From: Chloroflexota bacterium
GTDB taxonomy: Bacteria > Chloroflexota > UBA6077 > JADZDV01
DNA: 14,492 nt
Direction: 5' to 3'
Assembly: GCA_020850915.1 (NCBI GenBank)
Contig: JADZDV010000284.1
Coordinates: forward strand, 1-14,492
Both the position numbers and the translations under genes were made by a program. Below are positions 1 to 7,002 of the stretch, one piece after another. The notes under the pieces were generated by a model that was not told where the DNA came from, ran no database searches, and worked only from the letters and a program-made list of their open reading frames with translations. Numbering within the stretch: the stretch's first letter is position 1; each line of letters starts with the position of its first letter.

Positions 1-2334
1 CGGGGCCATCATCCGGCCCCCCTCCCCCCCGCCTTGGACGCCATACTCGGTGAAAGGCGAGGGTGTCTCCTGGTGGTCGATATCAATCCTCGGCACGTCC
101 ATCGCCGTGGGGATGAGGTAGTCCATGAAGCTCTCATTCAGCGGCTGGCCGTTCTCGTCGTAGGAGAACTGCTCGTACATCGCGGTGCCCAGACCCTGGG
201 CCACACCGCCCGTGATGTGGCCGTCGAGCGTCATGGGGTTGACCAGCACGCCGGCGTCGTGCACCGCCGCGTACTTCAGGAACTGGACCTTGCCCGTCTC
301 CGGGTCGACCTCCACCACGGCGATGTGGCAAGCGTGGCCCATCATCGGGTAGAACGCGCCGAGGTCCGTCCGATCGGCGGATGGCAAGGTCGTGAAGGGA
401 TGGTCGTAGACGGACCGTCCCTCGAGGCCGCTCTGCATCCCCTCGGGCAGGTTCAGCGGGAACATATACGCCTGGAGGGCGACCTCGCCGTAGGTCATCG
501 CTCGCTCGGGCGCGCCCTTCACGCTGACCTTGCCGCCCTGGAACTGCAGGTCGCTCGGGTCGACCTCGAACTGCTTGGCGACGATCTTCGCCATCTTCTC
601 CTTGACCTGGCCGGTGGCACCCACCAGCGCACCGGCCACCATGACGGTGAAGCGGCTGCCGCCGGGGCCGGTCGCCGGCAGGGAGTGGAGGGAGTCGCCG
701 TAGGTGATGACCACGTCTGCAGGGTCGATGTCCAGCTCCTCCGCCACAACCTGGGCCGCGACGGTCTCCGGGCTGTTGCCCCACATCGCCTGAGAGTACA
801 GGGTCACCACCACCTGGCCGGTCGGGTCGATCGTGAGCGAGGCGCTCTCCGGGCTGGCCGTGATGGGAAAGGCGGCCTCCTTGTCCCAGAACCAGAACTC
901 AGTCGAGCTGAAGACGCTGCGCTCCTGGGCGGTGACCACGCCAATCCCGACGTAGCGGCCCTCCTTGCGCGCCTCCTCCTGCTTCGTGCGCCAGCCGGCG
1001 TAGTCTGCCAGCGCGAGGCCCTTCTCGAGCACGCCCGGATAGTTGCCGCTGTCGTAGTAGTTCCCGGTCAGGATCTTGTAGGGGAACTCGTCCGGCTGGA
1101 TGAAGTTCTTCCGGCGCAGCTCCACCGGGTCCATCTCGAGCGTCCGGGCTGCCTGGTCCACCAGCCGCTCCAGGACGAAGTTGCCGACTTCCGAGCCGAA
1201 GCCGCGGTAGGCGCCCTGCTGGTTCTTGTTCGTCAGGACGGACTTCACGGCGTAGCGCAGGCCAAACATCCGGTACGGCCCGGTGACCTGGGCGAGCGCG
1301 TTGCCGTGGGTGCCGATGGCGAACTGGTTGTAGGCGCCGAAGTCGTCCACGCAGTCGATGTCCAGCCCGCGCATTGTGCCGTCGGCGTCCAGCGCCAGAC
1401 GGCAGTGGTAGCGTCGGTCTGAGCCGTGGTGGTCGGAGCTGCTGGCGTGAGCAAAGCGGTCCTCCACGTACTTGACCGGCCGGCCGGACAGCAGGGTCAG
1501 GAAGCCAGCCAGGATGGCGCACTTGCGGTGGAACACCTTGCTCCCAAAGCTGCCGCCCGCGATGACCGGCTGGACGGTCAGCCTGTGGGCCGGGTGCTTC
1601 AGCGAGCCTGCCAGGAGCCATTGGAGGTAGCTGAAGCTCAGCGAGTTGCTGTAGATCGTGAGAATGCCGGTGCTCTCGTCCAGGCTGCCGATGGCGCCGT
1701 TGGTGTCCATCGGCTGAGCGGCGCTGCGCCCCCAGGTGAGGTCCGATCCCACCACGACCGCGGCCTCGCCGAACGCCCGTTCGAAGTCACCGAAGACCAT
1801 CTCCCGCGCCTCGGACACGTTGGAGCCCAGCTCCTCGTGCAGCAGCGGCGCGCCGGGCTCCATCGCCTTGATCGGGTCCACCACAGCCGGCAGGACCTCG
1901 TACTCAACCTTGATGAGATCGACGGCGTCCTCGGCGATGCGCCGGTTCTCCGCCACCACCGCCGCGACCGTCTCGCCCACGTGGCGCACCTTGTCCACCG
2001 CGATTGCCCACTGGTGGATCGGACCGGCCCCGAACGTTGGCAGCGGGTTCATCCGCTCTTTCGCGTCGCGGCCGGTCGCCACCAGGACCACCCCCGGTAG
2101 CTGCTCCGCCTCGGACGTGTCGATGCTCAGGATCCGCGCGTGGGCGTGGGGGCTGCGCAGGGTCGCGGCGTGGGCCATGTTGGCCAGCTTGATGTCGTCG
2201 ATGTAACGGCCCTTGCCGCGCAGGAGCCGCGGGTCCTCCACCCGCTTGACGCTCTTGCCGATCCAGCGCCGCTGCCCGGCTGGCACGCGAGGCACCGCCG
2301 CGCCGGCTGGCCGTGGCTTCCCGGCCATCGTCAT
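1..2334 (-). CDS. Xanthine dehydrogenase-family Mo-binding (large) subunit, C-terminus cut by window edge
   Basis: Catalytic molybdopterin-cytosine-dinucleotide subunit of a three-subunit molybdenum hydroxylase, which inserts water-derived oxygen into a C-H bond (usually an N-heterocycle or aldehyde) and passes electrons to the 2Fe-2S and FAD partners. The frame is open for 778 codons from the ATG at 2334 to base 1. Families run about 760-800 residues, so only a short tail is missing. Seen: the N-terminal a/b-hammerhead region (WIGKSVKRVEDPRLLRGKG near residue 24), the cofactor loop GGSFGSK (260-266), AYRGFGSEVGNF (375-386) and the terminal GVQGGGEGG with the expected catalytic base Glu771. 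The start is fixed by a 4-base ATGA overlap with the 2Fe-2S gene stop. AYRGFG resembles xanthine dehydrogenase, not the AYRCSFR loop of true CO dehydrogenase CoxL. The Gln normally hydrogen-bonded to molybdenum appears replaced by Leu232. Substrate unknown. Confidence 0.92.
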   Translation of the reverse strand, partial: MTMAGKPRPAGAAVPRVPAGQRRWIGKSVKRVEDPRLLRGKGRYIDDIKLANMAHAATLRSPHAHARILSIDTSEAEQLPGVVLVATGRDAKERMNPLPTFGAGPIHQWAIAVDKVRHVGETVAAVVAENRRIAEDAVDLIKVEYEVLPAVVDPIKAMEPGAPLLHEELGSNVSEAREMVFGDFERAFGEAAVVVGSDLTWGRSAAQPMDTNGAIGSLDESTGILTIYSNSLSFSYLQWLLAGSLKHPAHRLTVQPVIAGGSFGSKVFHRKCAILAGFLTLLSGRPVKYVEDRFAHASSSDHHGSDRRYHCRLALDADGTMRGLDIDCVDDFGAYNQFAIGTHGNALAQVTGPYRMFGLRYAVKSVLTNKNQQGAYRGFGSEVGNFVLERLVDQAARTLEMDPVELRRKNFIQPDEFPYKILTGNYYDSGNYPGVLEKGLALADYAGWRTKQEEARKEGRYVGIGVVTAQERSVFSSTEFWFWDKEAAFPITASPESASLTIDPTGQVVVTLYSQAMWGNSPETVAAQVVAEELDIDPADVVITYGDSLHSLPATGPGGSRFTVMVAGALVGATGQVKEKMAKIVAKQFEVDPSDLQFQGGKVSVKGAPERAMTYGEVALQAYMFPLNLPEGMQSGLEGRSVYDHPFTTLPSADRTDLGAFYPMMGHACHIAVVEVDPETGKVQFLKYAAVHDAGVLVNPMTLDGHITGGVAQGLGTAMYEQFSYDENGQPLNESFMDYLIPTAMDVPRIDIDHQETPSPFTEYGVQGGGEGGRMMAP

Positions 2335-2834
2335 GACGCACTCCCCGCCGCCGCGCCCTCGCGCAGGCGCTCCGCGGCCACCTGCACCGCCTTCACGATG
2401 TTCTGATAGCCCGTGCAGCGGCACAGCACGCCGGAGATGCCCTCGCGGATCTCTTGCTCCGTTGGTGAAGGGTTGTCACGCAGCAGTTCCAGCGAGGTCA
2501 GCATCATCCCCGGTGTGCAGAAGCCGCACTGGAGGCCGTGCTGCTCCCAGAACGCCTGCTGGATCGGGTGCAGCTCGCCATCCCGCGCCAAGCCCTCGAC
2601 CGTCGTCACGTTGCAGCCGTCCACCTGCACGGCGAACATCAGGCAGGAGCGGACTGACGCTCCGTCGACCAGCACGGTGCAGTTGCCGCACACGCCGTGC
2701 TCGCAGGCCTGGTGCAGGCCGGTCAGGTCCAGGGACTCGCGCAGGAAGTCCGCCAGGCTCATCCGCGCCTCGATGTCAGCAGCGCGCGGAGTGCCGTTCA
2801 CAGTCAGAGCGATCGCTCGTTGTTGGGCGAGCAC
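2331..2834 (-). CDS. 2Fe-2S small subunit of the molybdenum hydroxylase
   Basis: Electron-transfer subunit carrying two [2Fe-2S] clusters, linking the Mo site to the FAD subunit. The 167 residues have the full family ligand set: C44, C49, C52 and C64 in the plant-ferredoxin-like N-terminal domain (ACEHGVCGNC motif), and C103, C106, C138 and C140 in the helical C-terminal domain (QCGFCTPGM and CRCTGYQNIV motifs). The length is typical (150-170). The start is GTG at 2834, supported by a strong AAGGAGG six bases upstream; the next ATG in frame is residue 25 and would remove part of the ferredoxin fold. The gene starts one base after the FAD-subunit stop, and its TGA overlaps the ATG of the Mo subunit. 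The three genes are therefore cotranscribed and probably translationally coupled. Confidence 0.96.
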   Translation of the reverse strand: MLAQQRAIALTVNGTPRAADIEARMSLADFLRESLDLTGLHQACEHGVCGNCTVLVDGASVRSCLMFAVQVDGCNVTTVEGLARDGELHPIQQAFWEQHGLQCGFCTPGMMLTSLELLRDNPSPTEQEIREGISGVLCRCTGYQNIVKAVQVAAERLREGAAAGSAS

Positions 2835-2835
2835 G

Positions 2836-3714
2836 TCAGGCCTCCTTCGACGCGCGCGCGGCAGCGCTCAGGAGCGCCCGCCGCACCAGGACTTCGGCCA
2901 CTTCCTTCCGGTACTCAGGATCGGCGTGGACGTCGCCGGAGGGCGCGAGGTCCGCGGTGTACAGCCGCGCCGCCTCTCGGACCGTCGCCTCATCCAATCG
3001 GCGCCCTGTCAGCTCGCCGTTGCTGGGCGCCACCAGGACGGGCGTCTCGCCCACGCCGCCCAGCGCGACATTCACCCCGGTGCAGGCACCATCGGCGTCA
3101 AGCGAGACCGCGGCGGCGGCAGCCACCAGGGCGTAGTCCCCGTGCCGGCGGCTGATCTCGAGGAATGACGAGCCGCCACCACGCGGGCGGGGTGGGAAGC
3201 GCACCTCGACGAGGATCTCGTCGGGCTCAATGACGGTCGTCAGATAGGTCACGTAGGCCTCACGGGCCCGGACGGTGCGCTCGCCCAGCGGTCCGACGAG
3301 GCGGAAGGTGGCGTCCAGCGCCAGGGCCGCGACGGGCAGCTCCGCGGCGGGGTCCGCGTGGGCGAGCGAGCCGCCGATCGTCCCGCGGTTGCGAATTGTC
3401 GTGTGGCCAACCTGCTTCAGCGCTTCGGTCAGCAAGGGCCAACTGGCGGCAACCTCCGGGCTACGCTCTGCCGCGGCCTGGCGAGTTCCCGCCCCGATCG
3501 CCAGCGAGCCGTCGCTTTCGACACGGATGTACTGCATGGACGAGATCCGGTTCACGTCCACCAGCACCGCGGGCTTCGCGAGCCGCATGTTCATCAGCGG
3601 CACCAGGCTCTGGCCGCCCGCCAGAATCTTCGCGTCAGACCCGTACTCCTGGAGCAGCGCCAGCGCACCCTCGATCCGGTCCGGCGCGTCGTAAGCAAAG
3701 GGAGCTGATTTCAT
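2836..3714 (-). CDS. FAD-binding medium subunit of the molybdenum hydroxylase (CoxM/XdhB family)
   Basis: FAD subunit of the hydroxylase, passing electrons from the 2Fe-2S clusters to an acceptor. The 292-residue length is normal for the family. FAD-contact motifs are visible: AGGQSLVPLMNMRLAKP from residue 32 (the AGGQS pyrophosphate loop) and TIRNRGTIGGSLAHADP from residue 106 (the TIGG loop). The frame is open upstream to 3762, but the ATG at 3714 is preferred because GAGGAGG lies four bases upstream and homologues begin at a K-x-x-x-F-x-Y-x-x-P segment like the one starting here (MKSAPFAYDAP). It is the first gene of the hydroxylase trio. The gap upstream (3715-3956) is large enough for its own promoter. 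Confidence 0.95.
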   Translation of the reverse strand: MKSAPFAYDAPDRIEGALALLQEYGSDAKILAGGQSLVPLMNMRLAKPAVLVDVNRISSMQYIRVESDGSLAIGAGTRQAAAERSPEVAASWPLLTEALKQVGHTTIRNRGTIGGSLAHADPAAELPVAALALDATFRLVGPLGERTVRAREAYVTYLTTVIEPDEILVEVRFPPRPRGGGSSFLEISRRHGDYALVAAAAAVSLDADGACTGVNVALGGVGETPVLVAPSNGELTGRRLDEATVREAARLYTADLAPSGDVHADPEYRKEVAEVLVRRALLSAAARASKEA

Positions 3715-3831
3715 GCTGCCTCCTCGACCGACTGCATCTCGGCCTCGTTCGGCTGCTGTCACGCCGTTGGTCTGTGCCGGGTCACCTCCTCACCGGCCCG
3801 GAGCTGTCGCTCCTCCTCGGCCTGTCCAGAC

Positions 3832-3837
3832 GTTATA
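3832..3837 (-). promoter_or_regulatory. Candidate -10 element upstream of the hydroxylase operon
   Basis: The gene-free stretch 3715-3956 between the nitrilase stop and the FAD-subunit start is GC-rich and shows no RNA gene or ORF that I trust. On the minus strand it holds TATAAC, five of six matches to TATAAT, about 118 bases before the ATG at 3714. No convincing -35 hexamer lies 16-18 bases further upstream, so this is weak evidence for a separate promoter for the three hydroxylase genes. Confidence 0.25.
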
Positions 3838-3956
3838 CATCCTGGTGCTGGCACCGAGCGGCGTTCACAGGAGGGCGGCGAGGGCATACGCTCCGGGAGT
3901 CCAGGGCGACATGCTGGCGTGTGGTTGGCGCCACGGGTCAGCGATCGAGCGGCGGA

Positions 3957-5033
3957 CTACTCACCGTTGAGATAGTGGGAGGCTCGCTCCTCATGTCGTG
4001 ACTGGTAGCGTGGCGCTTCCTGCTCTCCCGGGCGCGGAGCGGTCGAGCTGGCGCTCTCCTCCTCGTCTCCAACCCGTTGAAAGATTCTGGGCACCCGGTC
4101 ATTGACCTGCAAGGTGAAAACGTCGGAGCGGTTGTAGTGGCCCGCGAAGTCGTGGACCATCCGTCCGCTGACGCACTCGTTAAGGTCGATGTCCGCGTAG
4201 AGGATGCCCTCCTCCGGCCCCATCGGACCGGCGATGACCCGGCTATCCGGCGCGATGATCGAGGAGCCGCCGCTGATGGCGGGGTTGTCCAGAAACTCGC
4301 GGTCCTGGGGCGAGTAGGAGATCATCTCCTTCAGCTCGTCGCTGAGCGCCCCGCAGACGTTTATGACGAACGCCTTCGCCATGAAGGCGAGCGCTCGACC
4401 GGTCATGACACCTCGCTCGGCGCGGGGAAGGGTCGTGCGGCCGGGAGCGTTCGGCCAGCTTGCGACGTGGATGGCCGCGTCCTCGGCAATCAGCGCCATG
4501 ATCGCCAGCGGATTCGAGTTCTCGCCGCAGATCAGCCCGCTCAGTCGTCCGTACTCGGTGTCGAACGCGTGGAGCGTGTTGCCCTGGCCGCCAGTGTGGA
4601 CCAGTCGCTCGCCGGAGGTCGGCACAAGCTTCTGGTGCTTGCCGAGGATGGCGCCGTCTGGACCGATGAAGAGCTGGCTGTTGAACAGGGTCCCGTACGA
4701 CCCGCGCCGTCGCTCGCACAGGCCCATGACGACGTACGCCCCCGCCTCGCGAGCGGCCTCGGCCAGCGCGTCCGTGGCGGCGGAAGGGATCTCCACCGAG
4801 TTCTTGAACAGTTCGGCGGACATCCGGCGGCTCTCCGGACCGGTGGCCGGGTAGAAGTGGAACCAGAGGGGATGGCCGGGAATGAACCCCTCGGGAAAGC
4901 CGATCACCCTGGCGCCGTTCGCGCCAGCCTCCCGGATGAAGCGGCAGGCCTTGGCCACGGTGGCCTCACGGTCCAGGAACACCGGCGCAGCCTGCACAGC
5001 CGCGACCTTCAGTTTCGGATAGACATCTCCCAT
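3957..5033 (-). CDS. Nitrilase-family carbon-nitrogen hydrolase (CGEN type)
   Basis: Hydrolyses a nitrile, or possibly an amide, through a Cys-Lys-Glu triad in the cytoplasm. The 358 residues show the family order: Glu48 in FPEGFIPG, Lys135 in KHQKLVPT and the nucleophile Cys169 in LICGENSNPLA. CGEN at the nucleophile is the form found in one branch of true nitrilases, as opposed to the CWE form of arylacetonitrilases. The frame is open far upstream to 5453, but that extension is low-complexity and runs through intergenic repeats. The ATG at 5033 (MGDVYPKLKVAAVQAAP) has AGGAGG eight bases upstream and starts right where the family fold begins. The last 30 or so residues are polar and charged, as is common in nitrilases. 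It sits between the hydroxylase and the opine-dehydrogenase-like gene on the same strand, consistent with a role in degrading an N-containing compound. Substrate unknown. Confidence 0.93.
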   Translation of the reverse strand: MGDVYPKLKVAAVQAAPVFLDREATVAKACRFIREAGANGARVIGFPEGFIPGHPLWFHFYPATGPESRRMSAELFKNSVEIPSAATDALAEAAREAGAYVVMGLCERRRGSYGTLFNSQLFIGPDGAILGKHQKLVPTSGERLVHTGGQGNTLHAFDTEYGRLSGLICGENSNPLAIMALIAEDAAIHVASWPNAPGRTTLPRAERGVMTGRALAFMAKAFVINVCGALSDELKEMISYSPQDREFLDNPAISGGSSIIAPDSRVIAGPMGPEEGILYADIDLNECVSGRMVHDFAGHYNRSDVFTLQVNDRVPRIFQRVGDEEESASSTAPRPGEQEAPRYQSRHEERASHYLNGE

Positions 5034-5068
5034 AACAGGCGCCTCCTGAGCTGGCAGCATACCTCCCC

Positions 5069-5074
5069 AGTATA
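5069..5074 (-). promoter_or_regulatory. Candidate -10 element of the nitrilase gene
   Basis: On the minus strand TATACT (five of six matches to TATAAT) lies about 36 bases before the nitrilase ATG, which would give a leader of roughly 30 bases containing the AGGAGG. I see no good -35 box at 16-18 bases upstream. Repeat copy A begins about 40 bases further upstream. Confidence 0.35.
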
Positions 5075-5113
5075 GTGGGTCCGGTGCTACGCACGGCTCG
5101 GTGGCTGTGGCAA

Positions 5114-5147
5114 GGGTGCGCCCGGAACATGGTGCAGCGTGGTCGAC
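5114..5147. repeat. Intergenic repeat, partial copy A (34 bases)
   Basis: This segment matches 5187-5220 at 29 of 34 positions with no gaps and a period of 73 bases. Shared cores are GGGTGCGCCCG and GTGCAGC, ending in GGTCGAC. It looks like the left end only of the longer element at 5187-5347, that is, a truncated or older copy. It lies upstream of the nitrilase gene and has no coding support. Confidence 0.75.
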
Positions 5148-5186
5148 CCGCCGACGCCATGTTCGCGACCGTGAAGGGGGGCAACG

Positions 5187-5347
5187 GGGTGCGCCCGAAA
5201 GATAGTGCAGCTCGGTCGACAGACCGGTAGGGGCGCTGCTTGCTGCGCCCGCCGGCCCCGGTCCCGTCGTCTCCGCTGTTGCACGGGCGCAGCAGGCAGC
5301 GTCCCTACAACGGCCGTTCCAACACAAGTCGGTCGCGCCCCCGTGGC
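5187..5347. repeat. Intergenic repeat, long copy B with internal hairpin
   Basis: About 160 bases made of three parts: a left module (5187-5226) shared with copy A and with 13870-13910; a middle hairpin (5227-5308) found in full only here; and a right module (5303-5347, containing CCGTTCCAACACA and CGCCCCCG) shared with 13917-13962. Alignment with the copy near 13.9 kb shows the two differ mainly by presence or absence of the hairpin interior. The element is non-coding. Apparent ORFs through it on both strands give similar peptides at the two sites only because the DNA is repeated. Confidence 0.75.
5227..5308. repeat. 24-bp inverted repeat (hairpin) inside copy B
   Basis: Arms 5227-5250 and 5285-5308 are inverted complements at 22 of 24 positions, separated by a 34-base GC-rich loop. 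Both mismatches become G-U wobbles if the plus strand is transcribed, so an RNA stem would be fully paired. Each arm ends in GTAGGGGCG or its complement. This resembles the palindromic GTAGGGGC-type repeats known from several Chloroflexota genomes (general knowledge, not checked here). No poly-T tract follows, so it is not a standard intrinsic terminator. Confidence 0.8.
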
Positions 5348-5709
5348 CGCTGCCTCCCGCGCGGGTCTCACCGCCCGAGAGGGCGCCTGTGGAACGCTGG
5401 AGACAGTGAGCCAGGCGGAGGAGGGCGCGCCCACCCAGCGCGTGCATGAGCACCTGGTCCTGACCGGGCAGATGGACCCGCGGCGCGTCCTGGCGGACGA
5501 GCGCTGGGTCAAGCGAGTGGGCGGACGGGTCCGGTCAGCTTCGCGAGCGCCTTCGGGCGGGGGGAGCGATCTCCCGCGCGGAGTGCCAGGCGCCCCTCCC
5601 TGGCTGGGTGCAGCCCAGGCGTCGGGGTCGCCCGTCCAGGCGGGCCCAGCCACCCGCCACCGCGGCCGCGGCAGCATCACGGTTCACCGGGGCGCTGGCC
5701 TGCTCCTCG
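5348..5709. other. Gene-free GC-rich spacer with short hairpins
   Basis: This is the remainder of the 676-base gap between the nitrilase and the opine-dehydrogenase-like gene. I see no convincing gene: the overlapping frames are low-complexity, lack a ribosome-binding site and encode no recognisable domain. Small perfect hairpins occur, for example GGGAG/CTCCC at 5562-5575, a CTGGG/CCCAG pair near 5605-5620, and the palindrome CCGCGGCCGCGG near 5660-5671. They may lie downstream of the 5710 stop as RNA-end structures, but none has a T-tract. Confidence 0.4.
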
Positions 5710-6816
5710 CTACTCCCCCCAAACGTGGCGCTTGATGCCCTCGGCATCGAGGCCGGCGAGGCCGAGGCGCTCCACGGTGCGGCCCTCGGAGTTGAGGTCG
5801 CGGCCGATCAGGGCTGAGGCGAGGGTGACGGTCGCCTCCATGAGCGGCATGGGGTGGCCGATGGCCCGGCCCAGTGAGGCCATCGGGACGACGCCGGTGC
5901 AGACGTCTTCCCAGAAAAAGCGGTGGTCGACGGCCGACGGAGCCGGGTAGCGCGAGTAGGTCTTGCAGGTCTGGAGCGAGTCATAGAGCGAGCCGCCCGA
6001 GGCGTCCATGGATTCCATCAGGTAGTACTGCATCGAGATCGCCTCCGTGCCGAGCGCCGCTGCCAGGCCCAGCCGCTCGGCGTCGAGCTGGGCGACGGCG
6101 CGGGCAACGGCGGGCGAGCAGCCCTGGACGTACCAGAGGAAGCCGGCTGGGTTGGTCTCCACCCAGCCGGCGTTGAAGACGAGCGGCAGCGAGTGGCAGG
6201 TCGGCCCCATGTTGCTGATGCCGGTGCTGAGGATGTCCGGCGCGGCGGCCAGGGGGAAGTCGCTCAGGATCTCGAGCGCGCGCCGCGTGTCCGTGGCAGG
6301 CATCGCGGCGAACGGCAGGGCATGCTTCTCATCGGCCAGCTCGACGTGGCCGGGGGCGGTCACCTTGGCGTTGACGATGTGGGAGCTGACCTCCGCCACC
6401 AGGACGCCGGCGCCGCCGTGCTGGGCGCCGCCCTCACGCAGCCCCGCCCGGAAGTCCAGCGCGCCGAAGGTGCGGCCGGGCACCAGGAAGACCAGTTGGC
6501 CGGGCCTCGTGTACGGAGCGATCTGCTTCGCGACCGAGCGGTGTGCGTCGGCAGTGGTGCAGACGGCGATCAGGGAGACGCCGTCCATCGCCTCGGCGAG
6601 ATCCGTCGTGACGAGGTCGATCGGCGCGAGGCCGGTCCACCAGCCGCTCGACTCGAGGGCGCCCCGCTCCCTGATCGGGTCCAGCCACCGGCGAACCTCG
6701 CCTTCGAGCGGTCGGTTCCACAGTTGGACCGAATAGCCTCTCAGCACGAGGTACGCGGCCATGCCCTGGCCGCCGAAGCCCGCGCCCAGCACCGCCGCCT
6801 TCCCACGCTCGCCCAT
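5710..6816 (-). CDS. Octopine/opine dehydrogenase-family NAD(P)-dependent oxidoreductase
   Basis: Family members catalyse reversible NAD(P)H-dependent reductive condensation of an amino acid with a 2-oxo acid, or a related 2-hydroxy/2-imino acid redox step. The 368 residues start with a Rossmann dinucleotide loop GAGFGGQG (11-18) followed by a typical second strand. The C-terminal helical domain begins near residue 200 with NMGPTCHSLPLVFNAGWVE; His208 fits the catalytic His of octopine dehydrogenases. The start ATG at 6816 is chosen because a GGAGGA lies just upstream and the Rossmann strand begins at residue 7; the frame is open further to 6876 without family similarity. No opine synthesis, uptake or metallophore genes accompany it, so an opine role is not implied. 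It more likely handles an intermediate of the surrounding pathway. Function unproven; family assignment fairly secure. Confidence 0.88.
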   Translation of the reverse strand: MGERGKAAVLGAGFGGQGMAAYLVLRGYSVQLWNRPLEGEVRRWLDPIRERGALESSGWWTGLAPIDLVTTDLAEAMDGVSLIAVCTTADAHRSVAKQIAPYTRPGQLVFLVPGRTFGALDFRAGLREGGAQHGGAGVLVAEVSSHIVNAKVTAPGHVELADEKHALPFAAMPATDTRRALEILSDFPLAAAPDILSTGISNMGPTCHSLPLVFNAGWVETNPAGFLWYVQGCSPAVARAVAQLDAERLGLAAALGTEAISMQYYLMESMDASGGSLYDSLQTCKTYSRYPAPSAVDHRFFWEDVCTGVVPMASLGRAIGHPMPLMEATVTLASALIGRDLNSEGRTVERLGLAGLDAEGIKRHVWGE

Positions 6817-6938
6817 GATGTCCTCCAGAGTGTCGGCCTGTCGGCCGGCCGATGAGTACTGGTGTACCCCAGCCATTGGGAGTGACGAAAGGCGCGTCGC
6901 TGGACGCCAGATGCGCCCGACGTCGAATGCAACCGATC

Positions 6939-6965
6939 ATTGTAGGGGTGCTACCGGGCAGCCAA
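6939..6965 (-). promoter_or_regulatory. Candidate promoter upstream of the opine-dehydrogenase-like gene
   Basis: On the minus strand TTGGCT (6965-6960) and TACAAT (6944-6939) are separated by 15 bases, a short spacer, and lie about 123 bases before the ATG at 6816. The -35 box falls inside a perfect 6-bp inverted repeat, GGCAGC-CAA-GCTGCC, at 6957-6971, which could be an operator or merely the end structure of the M20-like mRNA, whose stop is at 7003. The evidence is limited to consensus matches. Confidence 0.3.
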
Positions 6966-7002
6966 GCTGCCGGCGGCACCGCGGCTGTGGTCGGTCATAC
7001 TC

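Noticed and set aside
34..1422. A 462-codon plus-strand open frame
   Set aside because: It is antisense to the Mo subunit, whose frame carries clear family motifs; the plus-strand product is His/Val/Arg-rich low-complexity sequence.
1..3714. Calling the hydroxylase a CO dehydrogenase (coxMSL)
   Set aside because: The gene order fits, but the AYRCSFR loop with the copper-binding Cys of true CoxL is absent; the loop here is AYRGFGSEV.
5187..5347. CRISPR-like repeat array
   Set aside because: There are only two unequal copies in tandem with no regular spacers and no cas genes.
5034..5709. T-box or other riboswitch in the long spacer
   Set aside because: Several hairpins are present but no conserved riboswitch core could be matched on either strand.
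5205..5735. A plus-strand frame containing HEHLVLTGQMDP, reminiscent of the HEHL start of phosphotriesterase-family proteins
   Set aside because: The match is four residues, it runs through the intergenic repeat, has no ribosome-binding site, and the rest of the sequence does not resemble the family.
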